A stretch of 30,897 nt of DNA from UBA685 sp049889495 (GTDB taxonomy: Bacteria > Pseudomonadota > Alphaproteobacteria > Puniceispirillales > Puniceispirillaceae): NCBI GenBank assembly GCA_049889495.1, contig JBMHDH010000067.1, forward strand, positions 1 through 30,897. Direction: 5' to 3'. The notes under the pieces are model-generated. The model was not told the DNA's origin and ran no database searches. It was given only the letters and a program-made list of their open reading frames with translations. Position numbers and translations under genes: made by a program. Positions 1-7,919 of the stretch are shown one piece after another. Positions within the stretch are counted from its first letter, which is position 1. Every line of letters starts with the position of its first letter.

Positions 1-1
1 T

Positions 2-415
2 CTGGCACCGCAAGCCGAGATGGCATCCTTTTTATTGTCGGAAAAACAGACAGGCCCAAAACAAATCATCCAAAATGTGTTGGCCAAACAAATGCCAAAA
101 CGTCTGGCAGGCCTGTTATGTGAGGGGCAAAATCTGTCAGGACGGCTGGCGGATATTGCCGATGCCAAATTGCGAAAATTCGCTGAACAAGTTGAAAAAT
201 GGCAGATTATCCCCTCTGGGACCGAAGGGTATCGGACCGCAGAAGTGACGCTTGGCGGGGTTGATACATCTGCATTATCGTCCAAAGATATGCAGGCCAA
301 ATCTGTACAGGGCCTGTATTTTATTGGCGAGGTAATGGATGTAACAGGCCATTTAGGCGGCCATAATTTTCAATGGGCATGGGCCTCAGCCTATGCCACG
401 GCAAGCCATTTATAA
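2..415 (+). CDS. C-terminal part of an HI0933-family FAD-dependent oxidoreductase (partial)
   Basis: The reading frame is open from the window edge, so this is the 3' end of a longer gene that starts upstream; the first ATG at 20 is internal. The C-terminal motif with residues GLYFIGEVMDVTGH followed by GGHNFQWAW matches the end of the HI0933/YhiN (aminoacetone-oxidase-like) flavoprotein family, where the GE-D-GGYN-QWA residues help bind FAD. Only about 137 of roughly 400 residues are present. The physiological substrate of this family is poorly defined. The stop at 413-415 faces the convergent FecR-domain gene, whose stop is at 452, with only a weak hairpin between them. Family assignment is confident; function is not. 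Confidence 0.8.
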   Translation: MAPQAEMASFLLSEKQTGPKQIIQNVLAKQMPKRLAGLLCEGQNLSGRLADIADAKLRKFAEQVEKWQIIPSGTEGYRTAEVTLGGVDTSALSSKDMQAKSVQGLYFIGEVMDVTGHLGGHNFQWAWASAYATASHL

Positions 416-451
416 GAGCTGATTATTAGTGAAAAGGGCTTGCGGCGACCC

Positions 452-1966
452 TTAAGGTTGTAGGGTGCCGATCTGGAAATTTTCCCCTTTCAGGCTTGGG
501 TCACTTTCACCAGCGCGATGCACATTCACTTCAAAACCGCCAAGCGTCCCATCTTCGGTGGTAAAGCCATTGGTAATCGACCCAAATGACCCCACAAATT
601 CCACAGTTGCATTATTTTGCAAACTCGCCCCTGAAAGCAAATTCACCCCATCGAGCAAGCCAGCTATATTGCCTGTTTGCAACGTGTTGGAAATGGTGGT
701 TGACGGATTTGTGGTCGAAACAGAACCGAAATTCACATTATTGATGATGATATCAGATGTCGAAAAACTGCCTGTGACAGCGGCTGTGCCATAATCAAGA
801 ACGATATCAAAACTAGCTGTACCAGAGCCTGTATCACCATTGGTGACGCCTGTGGCAGGTGCCAATGCCAAATCAGATTTCTGGAACCGCACACTGCCTG
901 AATAAGAGGATGAAACAAGCCCCGCATAGCTGTTATTATAAGTCGCCAAATCATTCGCAAAAGAAGGGTCATTCACTGGCACAGGGTTCACAGGCCCATT
1001 TGTGCCATCATAATAGAACCATAAAGGGATGCCGCCCCCCACAATATACGCAATCAAATCCGTATCAATCACCACATTGCTTTCAAGGGAATCTTGCAAC
1101 ACTTCCAAGGCAATATCATTGCCAGCAAAGCGTTGGATCAAGGCATCATTTCTTAAAATTTGGGTGATCAAATCAGCCGCAGACACATCTTCTGCACCTG
1201 CTTCAACAGCCGCTAATAACAAGGCCTCCACTTCTTTGATTTCAGCGGCTGTGCCAGGCGCTGATGCCAATGTGAGCGTGCCCGTGCCTGACCCATCATT
1301 TGATCCTTCATCTGCTTCAGGGGTGGTCTCTTCGATAATGGCGTTAATATCTTCCAGCGCATATGGTTCAGGATCGCCCAGATCCCCTGTTGCAGACACA
1401 GAGATCCCCCAGCCTGATTGAATGATATCAATAGGGGCCGTTTGTGCGCTTGCAAGCTGGATCGCACCTGTCAATAAGATGATATCTGAGGCGCCCGTCT
1501 CATCAATGCGCCCTGCCACCGAAGTGCCTCTGACAGAGGCCGTGGCATTTGGCAAATTTAATGTCATCGCACCAGGTTTTAATTTGGATATTTTGCCAGA
1601 AATGAATTTGAAACTGCCTTTTGTCACGGACGCTTGCAAAGAGGCGGTCTCGGCTGATGACGGATCAAAGATAAATTCATCAAATACCAATGTGCTGTTT
1701 GGCCCGATAGAAAACACGGTTTGATCTTTTAATAAGACCTGCAATGACATATCCGCGCCAGTGGTAATTTCGTCATTTAAATGAACCGGATCCCCAATCC
1801 CAGCGGTGCGGCCAATCGCATTTCCCGCATCATCCACATAGGAAATCTGCACGGGACCATTCGATGCGGCGATCACGCCGCTCACGATTTGTGCGGAAAA
1901 GACAGGTTTCATAAAATAAAATACTAATAAAACGAGAAAAATGGAAAATTTGATTGAATTCATCAT
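452..1966 (-). CDS. Secreted FecR-domain protein with beta-rich C-terminal region
   Basis: The 504-residue protein starts with a classical signal peptide (about residues 1-25, hydrophobic core IFLVLLVFYF, cleavage near FSA/Q). Residues about 45-155 form a FecR domain, with the pattern VHLNDEITTGADMSL, SIGPNSTLVFDEF and LPNATASVRGTS. A middle acidic helical region (about 205-300) is followed by a Gly/Ser/Thr/Asn-rich, beta-strand-like part (about 350-504) that resembles the repeats of transferrin-binding-protein-type barrels (for example GTASFDIVLDYGTAAVTG). It has no transmembrane segment beyond the signal peptide and no neighbouring sigma factor, so it is not a canonical FecR anti-sigma regulator. 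A periplasmic or surface location is inferred. It is divergent from the acidic secreted protein at 2059. The role is unknown. Confidence 0.75.
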   Translation of the reverse strand: MMNSIKFSIFLVLLVFYFMKPVFSAQIVSGVIAASNGPVQISYVDDAGNAIGRTAGIGDPVHLNDEITTGADMSLQVLLKDQTVFSIGPNSTLVFDEFIFDPSSAETASLQASVTKGSFKFISGKISKLKPGAMTLNLPNATASVRGTSVAGRIDETGASDIILLTGAIQLASAQTAPIDIIQSGWGISVSATGDLGDPEPYALEDINAIIEETTPEADEGSNDGSGTGTLTLASAPGTAAEIKEVEALLLAAVEAGAEDVSAADLITQILRNDALIQRFAGNDIALEVLQDSLESNVVIDTDLIAYIVGGGIPLWFYYDGTNGPVNPVPVNDPSFANDLATYNNSYAGLVSSSYSGSVRFQKSDLALAPATGVTNGDTGSGTASFDIVLDYGTAAVTGSFSTSDIIINNVNFGSVSTTNPSTTISNTLQTGNIAGLLDGVNLLSGASLQNNATVEFVGSFGSITNGFTTEDGTLGGFEVNVHRAGESDPSLKGENFQIGTLQP

Positions 1967-1997
1967 AAATTGTTAAATTACTGTTAATATTTTCATC

Positions 1998-2009
1998 ATA
2001 TCATGATAT
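1998..2009. promoter_or_regulatory. Perfect 12-bp palindrome between divergent genes
   Basis: ATATCATGATAT is a perfect palindrome in the 92-bp AT-rich gap between the FecR-domain gene (start at 1966, minus) and the acidic secreted protein (start at 2059, plus). It lies 32 bp from the first start and 49 bp from the second, where a dimeric regulator could control both promoters. No convincing -35/-10 pair was found. Binding function is inferred from symmetry and position only; AT-rich palindromes also occur by chance. Confidence 0.35.
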
Positions 2010-2058
2010 TACTGGCAACAACTGGAAAAAGCAATTCATCCTAATGATGGAGGTTAAT

Positions 2059-2745
2059 ATGAAAAAATTTCTAGCAATCTGTGCTGTCGCAGCCTTAGCC
2101 GCAGCAAATGCAAACGCTCTTACTTTGAAAAAAGGTCAGGTTATTGGCGGTGACGGCGGCGTTTATGACGGCGCGAGCCCAGAGCAAATCGAAGTTTATG
2201 TAAACCGTGCAAAAGCAGGCGGTGATGCCGCCGGTATCGCTGGCCCAAACGTTTTCGTGATCGTCGAAGATGATATCACGTTCGTGCCTGTTGTGGATTT
2301 GCAAGGTCAATCAAAAGAATCACAGCTGAACATGATCGGTGATGCGGTTGTGGAAACTGTATCAGGATCTGATGCCCTTAGCTTTGAGCAGCTTCAGGAA
2401 CTTCAGGAAGTGTCGGACATGACTGGCTTGCCAATCGACCAAGTCTTGAAGGTTGATGCAGCTCTATCAGGTCTGGACGCTGAATTGGCTGAAACATTGA
2501 CACAGGAAATTCAAATCCTTGTTGAAGAAGGTGCTTTGGAAGAAGTGCAGGCATTCTTGTCAAGCGACGTTATTCTGGATAACCTTGACATTATTGCAGA
2601 TGTGACACAACAAATTGAACAGCAATTGGCTGACGGTTTGGCTGATGACATTGATGGCTTTGATGTTTGTGTCCAAAATTATGATGAAGCTACATGTAAC
2701 GCCATCGAAGCAGAATTTAATGCAATCGAAGGTGATAGCGACTAA
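2059..2745 (+). CDS. Secreted acidic protein of unknown function
   Basis: I do not recognise a family. The start at 2059 is chosen because GGAGG at 2049-2053 lies 5 nt upstream; ATGs at 2044 and 2047 are in frame but have no such site. The resulting 228-residue protein has a signal peptide (MKKFLAICAVAALAAANANA, cleavage near residue 20). The mature part opens with a Gly/Asp-rich stretch and a short beta region (NVFVIVEDDITFVPVVDL), then is mainly acidic amphipathic helix with many Glu, Asp and Gln. Two cysteines near the C-terminus (CVQNYDEATC) could form a disulfide in the periplasm. The strong ribosome site and a dedicated terminator suggest a monocistronic, possibly well-expressed gene. 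It is divergent from the FecR-domain gene, suggesting but not proving joint regulation. Confidence 0.7.
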   Translation: MKKFLAICAVAALAAANANALTLKKGQVIGGDGGVYDGASPEQIEVYVNRAKAGGDAAGIAGPNVFVIVEDDITFVPVVDLQGQSKESQLNMIGDAVVETVSGSDALSFEQLQELQEVSDMTGLPIDQVLKVDAALSGLDAELAETLTQEIQILVEEGALEEVQAFLSSDVILDNLDIIADVTQQIEQQLADGLADDIDGFDVCVQNYDEATCNAIEAEFNAIEGDSD

Positions 2746-2776
2746 GCTATACATTCACTATTGTGAGTTATATTTC

Positions 2777-2806
2777 AAAAAGGAGGGCTAATGCCTTCCT
2801 TTTTTT
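2777..2806 (+). terminator. Rho-independent terminator of the acidic secreted protein gene
   Basis: AAAAAGGAGGGC at 2777-2788 pairs with GCCTTCCTTTTT at 2793-2804 (one G-T wobble) around a TAAT loop, and the T-run continues to 2806. It lies 32 bp after the stop codon. Confidence 0.8.
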
Positions 2807-2821
2807 ATGGTATATTTGGTT

Positions 2822-2853
2822 TTTTGGCATATCTGGTATTTTGGCATATCTGG
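2822..2853 (+). repeat. Two copies of a 15-bp direct repeat, 17-bp period
   Basis: TTTTGGCATATCTGG occurs at 2822-2836 and again at 2839-2853, separated by TA. It sits about 40 bp before the glycosyltransferase start, in its probable promoter or leader region. It could be a pair of direct operator sites or simply a replication-slippage duplication. Confidence 0.75.
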
Positions 2854-2891
2854 CTTGATCAATCAGGAACATCAAGGGCATCATTAACATC

Positions 2892-3671
2892 ATGGAAAAT
2901 ATGAAAATCTATGTCATATCTTTACAAGATGCTGGTGAAAAACGTGCTGATCTAGCAGAGGCTTTGGCAGGGCAATCGCTGTCTTTTCAGGTGATTGATG
3001 CGGTTGATGCCCGCCAATGGCAGGACAAGACGCTTGCCAAGCATATCTCTTCTTTTGGGGTCGCTTGTAATATGACCCACACCCCAAAACCAGGAGCGAT
3101 TGGGTGTCATTTATCGCATATAAAGGCGTATCAAAAGCTGATTGATAGCGATGCGCCAGCCGCCATAATCTTAGAAGATGATGCCATCATCACCCCTGAA
3201 TTGCGCCACCATATACCTTGTTTGCAACAGGCAAGCGCCGCCTTTGATATCATCTTTTTATGTGACAGACGCCCGAACAGACCAGCGCCAGTGATTGGCA
3301 CATCTGAGACAGGCTTGCAATTTTGTTTCAAAAAATACAGCAATATCGGCACCACAGGCTATGTCATTACGCGCCAAGCTGCGTCTTATATGCTGGCACA
3401 TCATACCCCCTTTCGTTTGGCCATCGATACCTTGTTAAATCGTTGGTGGCAAACAAAATTAAAGGTGGCAACAACGGCCCCGCAATTGGTAAGAGATGAT
3501 GCGATGGCAAGTTCCATTGGCTATCATGATTTGGCAATGTTTCGAAATCCCATTTGGCGCATTGCAAATCTCATCACCAAAGCTAGAATGTCAACCATGA
3601 AACGCTTGACCTATCGGCGCATGTATCACGGCATGAAGGCAAATTTCAAAAAGAAAATGGGCCGACCTTAA
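2892..3671 (+). CDS. Glycosyltransferase family 25 protein (LPS/LOS-type)
   Basis: The 259-residue protein matches the GT25 family of nucleotide-sugar transferases that decorate lipooligosaccharide. Visible features are the N-terminal strand YVISLQ with the KR-ADL segment, the family pattern PGAIGCHLSHIKAY at about residues 60-73, and the acidic metal-binding motif ILEDDAII at about residues 92-99. No transmembrane segment or signal peptide is seen, so it is probably cytoplasmic or peripheral on the inner membrane. The start could be either of two close methionines (2892 or 2901); neither has a strong ribosome site. It is flanked by a terminator upstream and a nitroreductase gene downstream. 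The lptCAB genes further downstream fit an envelope theme, but the sugar and acceptor cannot be read from the sequence. Confidence 0.8.
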   Translation: MENMKIYVISLQDAGEKRADLAEALAGQSLSFQVIDAVDARQWQDKTLAKHISSFGVACNMTHTPKPGAIGCHLSHIKAYQKLIDSDAPAAIILEDDAIITPELRHHIPCLQQASAAFDIIFLCDRRPNRPAPVIGTSETGLQFCFKKYSNIGTTGYVITRQAASYMLAHHTPFRLAIDTLLNRWWQTKLKVATTAPQLVRDDAMASSIGYHDLAMFRNPIWRIANLITKARMSTMKRLTYRRMYHGMKANFKKKMGRP

Positions 3672-3717
3672 CGCACGCCCATGATCATAATGATAACAGG
3701 ACATGATTTAACCAGCC

Positions 3718-4287
3718 ATGAACGCTATTACAGATTTTCTTAAAATTCGTCGCTCCACATTGATCAGCAAACAAAGCGCAACAGATTTACCGCAAGATGA
3801 CATTGATACCATCTTGGCATGTGGTGTGCGTGTGCCAGATCATGCGGTGCTTGGCCCATGGAAAATTATGGTCATCACAGGGGATGCGCGTTTGCGCCTT
3901 GGCCAAGATATTTTGCGCCCTGAATTTGCCAAAATGACGCCAGATGCCAGCGATGATGCCTTGGCATTTGAAGAAGCGCGCTTCACCAGATCAGGCGCGG
4001 TTTTTGCCGTTCTATCAACCCCCAAAGACCATCCCAAAGTGCCCGTATGGGAAATGGGGTTATCAGCTGGTGCGGTCGCAATGAATATCGTTACAGCGGC
4101 ACAAGCGCTTGGTTATGGTGCGCAATGGGTAACAGAATGGTATAGTTATAATGATAAGATGCTGACAGAGCTTGGCGGTGAGGTAGGCAAAGATCAGATT
4201 GCAGGCTTTATCTATGTTGGCGAAAAAACAGAACAACCAACAGAACGCCGCCGCCCTGAAACAAATGATGTGATAGGCTATGTATAA
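3718..4287 (+). CDS. Nitroreductase family protein (YdjA-like)
   Basis: The 189-residue protein has the size and pattern of the small FMN-dependent nitroreductases of the YdjA group: N-terminal RRSTLISKQ (the conserved R-R-S motif near the FMN phosphate), VRVPDHAVLGPWKIMVITGD at about residues 38-58, and the C-terminal FIYVGEKTEQPTERRRP segment. Such enzymes bind FMN as dimers and reduce nitro compounds or quinones with NAD(P)H; the natural substrate is usually unknown. It lies 46 bp after the glycosyltransferase and 56 bp before the RNase D gene, all in the same direction, so co-transcription is possible. Confidence 0.88.
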   Translation: MNAITDFLKIRRSTLISKQSATDLPQDDIDTILACGVRVPDHAVLGPWKIMVITGDARLRLGQDILRPEFAKMTPDASDDALAFEEARFTRSGAVFAVLSTPKDHPKVPVWEMGLSAGAVAMNIVTAAQALGYGAQWVTEWYSYNDKMLTELGGEVGKDQIAGFIYVGEKTEQPTERRRPETNDVIGYV

Positions 4288-4343
4288 GGCGTTGAGCTGC
4301 CTTACAAAAACCCATCGCATAAGAAAATAGAGAGGCAACTGCC

Positions 4344-4955
4344 ATGACCAATTTTCTGTATCAGGATGATTTACCTGATGACCTTGACCTTGGCAAAGTG
4401 GTCGCCATTGACACAGAAACACTTGGGCTAAATCTGACAAGAGACAGATTATGCGTTGTCCAATTATCATCTGGTGATGGCCATGCGCATCTTGTGCAAA
4501 TTAAGTCAGATCCCGCCCCCTGCCCCAATTTAATGGGCTTAATCAAAGATGAAACCGTTGAAAAATTATTTCATTTTGGTCGTTTTGATATCGCGCAATT
4601 GGTGAAATTGGCTGGCGAGATGAATGGCCCTGTCTTTTGTTCGAAGATTGCCTCTAAATTGGTGCGCACCTATACAGATCGCCATGGTTTGGCTGAATTA
4701 TGCCGCGAATTATTATCAGTGGAATTATCAAAACAGCAACAATCATCTGATTGGGGGCGCGATGAATTGACCCAACAGCAAATTGATTATGCCGCAAGTG
4801 ATGTTTTATATCTGCATCGCTTAAAAGATATTTTGATGGACAGATTGGCACGCGAAGGCAGAACCGAGATTGCACAAGCTTGTTTTGCATTTTTAACAAG
4901 CCGCGCCACCCTTGACCTTGCTGGTTTTGATGAGGTGGATATTTTCCATCATTAA
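4344..4955 (+). CDS. rnd: Short RNase D-type 3'-5' exonuclease
   Basis: The 203-residue protein is a DEDDy exonuclease. D23 and E25 lie in VVAIDTETLGL (Exo I), HFGRFDIAQL supplies the second Asp (Exo II), and YAASDVLYLHRL supplies the Tyr and Asp of Exo III. It is much shorter than E. coli RNase D (about 375 residues) because the C-terminal HRDC domains are absent; this short form is usual in Alphaproteobacteria. The expected role is 3' trimming of tRNA and other stable RNA. It is placed immediately upstream of lptC, an arrangement common in this class, with a 47-bp gap that lacks a clear terminator. Confidence 0.88.
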   Translation: MTNFLYQDDLPDDLDLGKVVAIDTETLGLNLTRDRLCVVQLSSGDGHAHLVQIKSDPAPCPNLMGLIKDETVEKLFHFGRFDIAQLVKLAGEMNGPVFCSKIASKLVRTYTDRHGLAELCRELLSVELSKQQQSSDWGRDELTQQQIDYAASDVLYLHRLKDILMDRLAREGRTEIAQACFAFLTSRATLDLAGFDEVDIFHH

Positions 4956-5002
4956 GACCATAATAACCGCACTCTTAAAAAAACCTTAGCGCAATAGATA
5001 TC

Positions 5003-5662
5003 ATGGCAAATAGCACAGCAGATCAAAGCCAAAAGAGGGCGCCCACATTTGCGCCGCAAGTCAAATTGCATGATGCCAAACCATCACGCAATTGGCGCAC
5101 AAGTATCATACTTGGTATGCTTGCCACCATCATGGCGGTGACGCTGGGCTTGTGGGTTTTGTTTTTTCAATCTGATAACAACATCTCGATTGATCTGAAT
5201 AATGTCACAAAAACAGATGAAGGCCGCTTAGAATTGCAAGGGCTGACATTTAGGGGCAAAACCGCAAGCGGCAGCCCCTATATTCTGCGTGCTGCAACCG
5301 CCACTGAAGATGCGACAACCGCACAGCTTGTCCATTTGACAGGCATTGATGGCACGATTGAAAACGCCGAAAATGGCGTTATCGATTTGACTTCCCAAAC
5401 TGGCAAATTTCACCAAACAGATAATTTTGTGACCTTAATCGGGCAAGTTCAAATCTCGCAAAGCCTACGCAACATTCTTTTTACAACTGAAGAATTGCAA
5501 GGCAATTTAGACACAGGGAATTTTTCTTCACCAACCAACGTTGCCGTGACCAGCCCATCATCATCTGTTGAAGGTCAAGCAATGCAAGTGACAGGCTTTG
5601 GTGAAAAAATAATTTTTAAAGGCAAAAGCAAAGCCATTATTGGGGAACATCATGACAAGTAA
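5003..5662 (+). CDS. lptC: LPS export protein LptC
   Basis: The 219-residue protein has a cytoplasmic N-terminal tail, one membrane anchor at about residues 34-55 (SIILGMLATIMAVTLGLWVLFF) and a periplasmic beta-jellyroll-like region. LptC takes lipopolysaccharide from the inner-membrane LptBFG transporter and passes it to LptA. Assignment rests on topology, weak family pattern and above all on position directly ahead of lptA and lptB. Its end overlaps the probable lptA start by 11 nt, indicating translational coupling. Confidence 0.85.
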   Translation: MANSTADQSQKRAPTFAPQVKLHDAKPSRNWRTSIILGMLATIMAVTLGLWVLFFQSDNNISIDLNNVTKTDEGRLELQGLTFRGKTASGSPYILRAATATEDATTAQLVHLTGIDGTIENAENGVIDLTSQTGKFHQTDNFVTLIGQVQISQSLRNILFTTEELQGNLDTGNFSSPTNVAVTSPSSSVEGQAMQVTGFGEKIIFKGKSKAIIGEHHDK

Positions 5663-6440
5663 CATCCATCCTATGAAATATGCGCTTTATGCGATCACAG
5701 CTTTTTTTGCCTTTACAGCCACTGGCCCTGCCTTTACCACCCCTGCCTTGGCTGATCCGCTGGAAATATCTGCATCGCAAGAACTGATTTGGGATCAAAA
5801 TAAGGGCATTTACAAGGCCATTGGCGATGCATCAGCCACCAGAGGCCCGCAAGCCATCATGGCTGATAAATTAACCGCCTTTTATGATAGCACAGGCGAT
5901 GATCAAGAAATTCAGCGTATCCTTGCTGAAAATGCTGTGCGGTTTTCTGATACAGATTTAAGCGGCAAAGGGGCCAAATTAAATTATGATATCAGGACCG
6001 AATTTTATGAATTATTTGGTCCAGATGCCGAAATTATCTCTAAGGATGGCACAGCCAATGCCACAAATAAATTAAGTTATGACAGAAAAAATGGCTTGCT
6101 GATTGCCGAAAAACAGGGGCGTATCGCGCTTGCTGATGGCCGCATTCTTGAAGGGGACTTGCTGGAAATCACCCTTGATGAAGCCGAAGAAATTCAAACC
6201 ATTATCGCCACAGGTGATGTCTATGTGCGCCAATCAAATGGCCGCCAAGCTAGAGGCCAAGAAGGCACATATGATGCGGCAACAGGCAAAGCGATCTTAA
6301 CAGGTGATGTTAGTATTCGCGATGGTGATAGCGTTTTAAATGGACAAAAGGCAGAAATTGATTTTAATAAGGGAATCAGTCGGTTACTTGCAGGGGATGA
6401 CAAACAACGCGTTTCTGGTATTTTAACAGAATCGAAATAA
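5652..6440 (+). CDS. lptA: LPS transport periplasmic protein LptA
   Basis: The start at 5652 is preferred because GGGGAA lies 5 nt upstream; an in-frame ATG exists at 5640. The 262-residue protein has a signal peptide ending at about PALA/DP and then OstA/LptA-domain repeats of short beta strands (for example FYDSTGDDQEIQRILAENAV, ATGDVYVRQSNGRQARGQEG and AILTGDVSIRDGDSVLNG). LptA forms the periplasmic bridge that carries lipopolysaccharide to the outer-membrane LptDE complex. It is longer than the E. coli protein (185 residues), as is usual in Alphaproteobacteria. The gene overlaps lptC and is followed 60 bp later by lptB. Confidence 0.88.
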   Translation: MTSNIHPMKYALYAITAFFAFTATGPAFTTPALADPLEISASQELIWDQNKGIYKAIGDASATRGPQAIMADKLTAFYDSTGDDQEIQRILAENAVRFSDTDLSGKGAKLNYDIRTEFYELFGPDAEIISKDGTANATNKLSYDRKNGLLIAEKQGRIALADGRILEGDLLEITLDEAEEIQTIIATGDVYVRQSNGRQARGQEGTYDAATGKAILTGDVSIRDGDSVLNGQKAEIDFNKGISRLLAGDDKQRVSGILTESK

Positions 6441-6500
6441 GTTTGGCGACGATAAGATTGTAGGGCGCAAGATTAGTGACGAGCATAAAACAGGGCATGA

Positions 6501-7289
6501 ATGATGAGTGATATTTCTTCTCCCTTTTCAGGCAATACTGGGAACGCGATGAAAATTGTGACAGAAAGCCGTGGCCTGCAAGCCTCTGGGCTTGGGAAAA
6601 GCTTCGCCAAAAAACGTGTTGTCCGAAATGTGACCTTGAATGTGAAACGTGGTGAGGCTGTTGGTCTGCTTGGCCCAAATGGCGCAGGCAAAACCACCAC
6701 CTTTTATATGTTAAGTGGGTTACTTAACGCTGATGAAGGCTCTGTCATGCTGGATGGCACAGATGTCACCCATTTGCCCCTTTATGAACGCGCGCGCCGT
6801 GGCATTGGTTATTTGCCGCAAGAAGCCAGCGTCTTTCGCGGGTTAAGTGTCGAACAAAATATTCGGGCGGTTTTAGAAATTTTTGAACCGCATGCTGATA
6901 ATCGCGATGCCATGCTTGAAGAATTAATGGCTGAATTCGGCATTACGCATTTACGCAATACCTCTTCGTTAAATCTGTCTGGCGGCGAACGCCGTCGTCT
7001 TGAAATTGCCAGAGCCCTTGCCGCACGACCAACCTTTTTACTGCTGGATGAGCCGCTTGCTGGCATTGACCCGATTGCCATTTCAGAGATCAGAGATTTG
7101 ATTGCCCAGCTAAAAGAACATGGGTTGGGCGTGTTAATTACAGATCATAATGTCAGAGAAACACTCGATATTATTGACCGCGCCTATATCATTCATGATG
7201 GGCTTGTGATGATGGATGGCCGCCCTGATGAGGTGGTCGAACATTCTGGTGTGCGTGAAGTGTATCTTGGGGATGGTTTCCAACGCTAG
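6501..7289 (+). CDS. lptB: LPS export ABC transporter ATPase LptB
   Basis: The 262-residue ATPase shows Walker A (GPNGAGKTTTF), the ABC signature (NLSGGERRRLEIARAL), Walker B (FLLLDEPLAGIDP) and the switch histidine (VLITDHNVRETL). LptB powers lipopolysaccharide extraction by LptFG at the inner membrane. AGGG at 6492-6495 serves ATG 6501 or 6504; an in-frame ATG at 6549 gives a length closer to the E. coli protein, so the first 16 residues are uncertain. In many Alphaproteobacteria rpoN, hpf and ptsN follow lptB; here a terminator and a tRNA gene follow instead. Confidence 0.95.
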   Translation: MMSDISSPFSGNTGNAMKIVTESRGLQASGLGKSFAKKRVVRNVTLNVKRGEAVGLLGPNGAGKTTTFYMLSGLLNADEGSVMLDGTDVTHLPLYERARRGIGYLPQEASVFRGLSVEQNIRAVLEIFEPHADNRDAMLEELMAEFGITHLRNTSSLNLSGGERRRLEIARALAARPTFLLLDEPLAGIDPIAISEIRDLIAQLKEHGLGVLITDHNVRETLDIIDRAYIIHDGLVMMDGRPDEVVEHSGVREVYLGDGFQR

Positions 7290-7324
7290 CTTGGGTTTCG
7301 CCAATAAAACCCAAAAAATGCGCA

Positions 7325-7359
7325 TAAAAAAAGGCCCAATGACTGGGCCTTATTTTTTT
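7325..7359. terminator. Bidirectional terminator between lptB and tRNA-Ala
   Basis: AAGGCCCA (7331-7338) and TGGGCCTT (7344-7351) form a perfect 8-bp stem around a 5-nt loop, with an A-run on the left and a T-run on the right. It ends the plus-strand lpt operon and also the minus-strand tRNA transcript. Confidence 0.9.
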
Positions 7360-7378
7360 ACCGCATTATTTCGATGAA

Positions 7379-7454
<76 letters not shown>

Positions 7455-7529
7455 ATTTCATTCATGGTGTTAGTGATTTAGCGATGCAAGGTCAGAAAAG
7501 CAAGCAAAAAAGCGTTGTTATTTTGACTA

Positions 7530-7919
7530 TTACGCATCCTCATTGGTTTCAGAATCGATATCATCAATGAAATCATCATCGACATTATCATCTAACACCG
7601 CTGTGTCATCATCACTATCTTCATCTGTCTGTGCGATATCAACCAATGGTTCATCCCCGCCAAGCGCATCTGAGTCAAGGTCATCAGAATTATCGTCATT
7701 ATCATCTGCCAATAAGTCATCATGTGCGATATCTTCGCTGGCCGTTTCAGTGGCGACGGCCGCTGATTTTGTGCTTTTGCCACGGCGGCTTTTCAGCAAT
7801 TGGTCTGGGTTAAATTCTGTTTGGCAGTTTGGGCATTCAATCTTTGCTTTGTTAAAATCATAAAATTTCATGCCACATGACGCACAACGTCTCTTTTTTC
7901 CAAGGTCCTGCTTTGCCAT
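7530..7919 (-). CDS. TIGR02300-family zinc-ribbon protein with acidic tail
   Basis: The start at 7919 (MAKQDLGKKRRC) follows a GAGGACGG site; an in-frame ATG at 7955 lacks one. The 129-residue protein has an N-terminal zinc ribbon with two cysteine pairs (CASCG and CPNCQ, about residues 12-31), a short basic linker, and an Asp/Glu-rich, probably disordered tail from about residue 68 onward. This matches the TIGR02300 family, found almost only in Alphaproteobacteria next to a tRNA-Ala gene and aroA, as here. No biochemical role is established. The basic head plus acidic tail could suit nucleic-acid or protein binding, but that is inference. Confidence 0.88.
   Translation of the reverse strand: MAKQDLGKKRRCASCGMKFYDFNKAKIECPNCQTEFNPDQLLKSRRGKSTKSAAVATETASEDIAHDDLLADDNDDNSDDLDSDALGGDEPLVDIAQTDEDSDDDTAVLDDNVDDDFIDDIDSETNEDA

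Noticed and set aside
434..453. Possible terminator between the flavoprotein and FecR-domain genes
   Set aside because: Only a 5-bp stem (AAGGG/CCCTT) with a 10-nt loop and no T-run.
465..1724. Plus-strand open frames opposite the FecR-domain gene (465-794, 1029-1421, 1422-1724)
   Set aside because: They are antisense shadows of a long gene with a signal peptide and recognisable domain; they lack ribosome sites and family patterns.
7543..7863. Serine-rich plus-strand frame opposite the zinc-ribbon gene
   Set aside because: It is the complement of the Asp-rich (GAT) tail; the serine run is an artefact of that composition.
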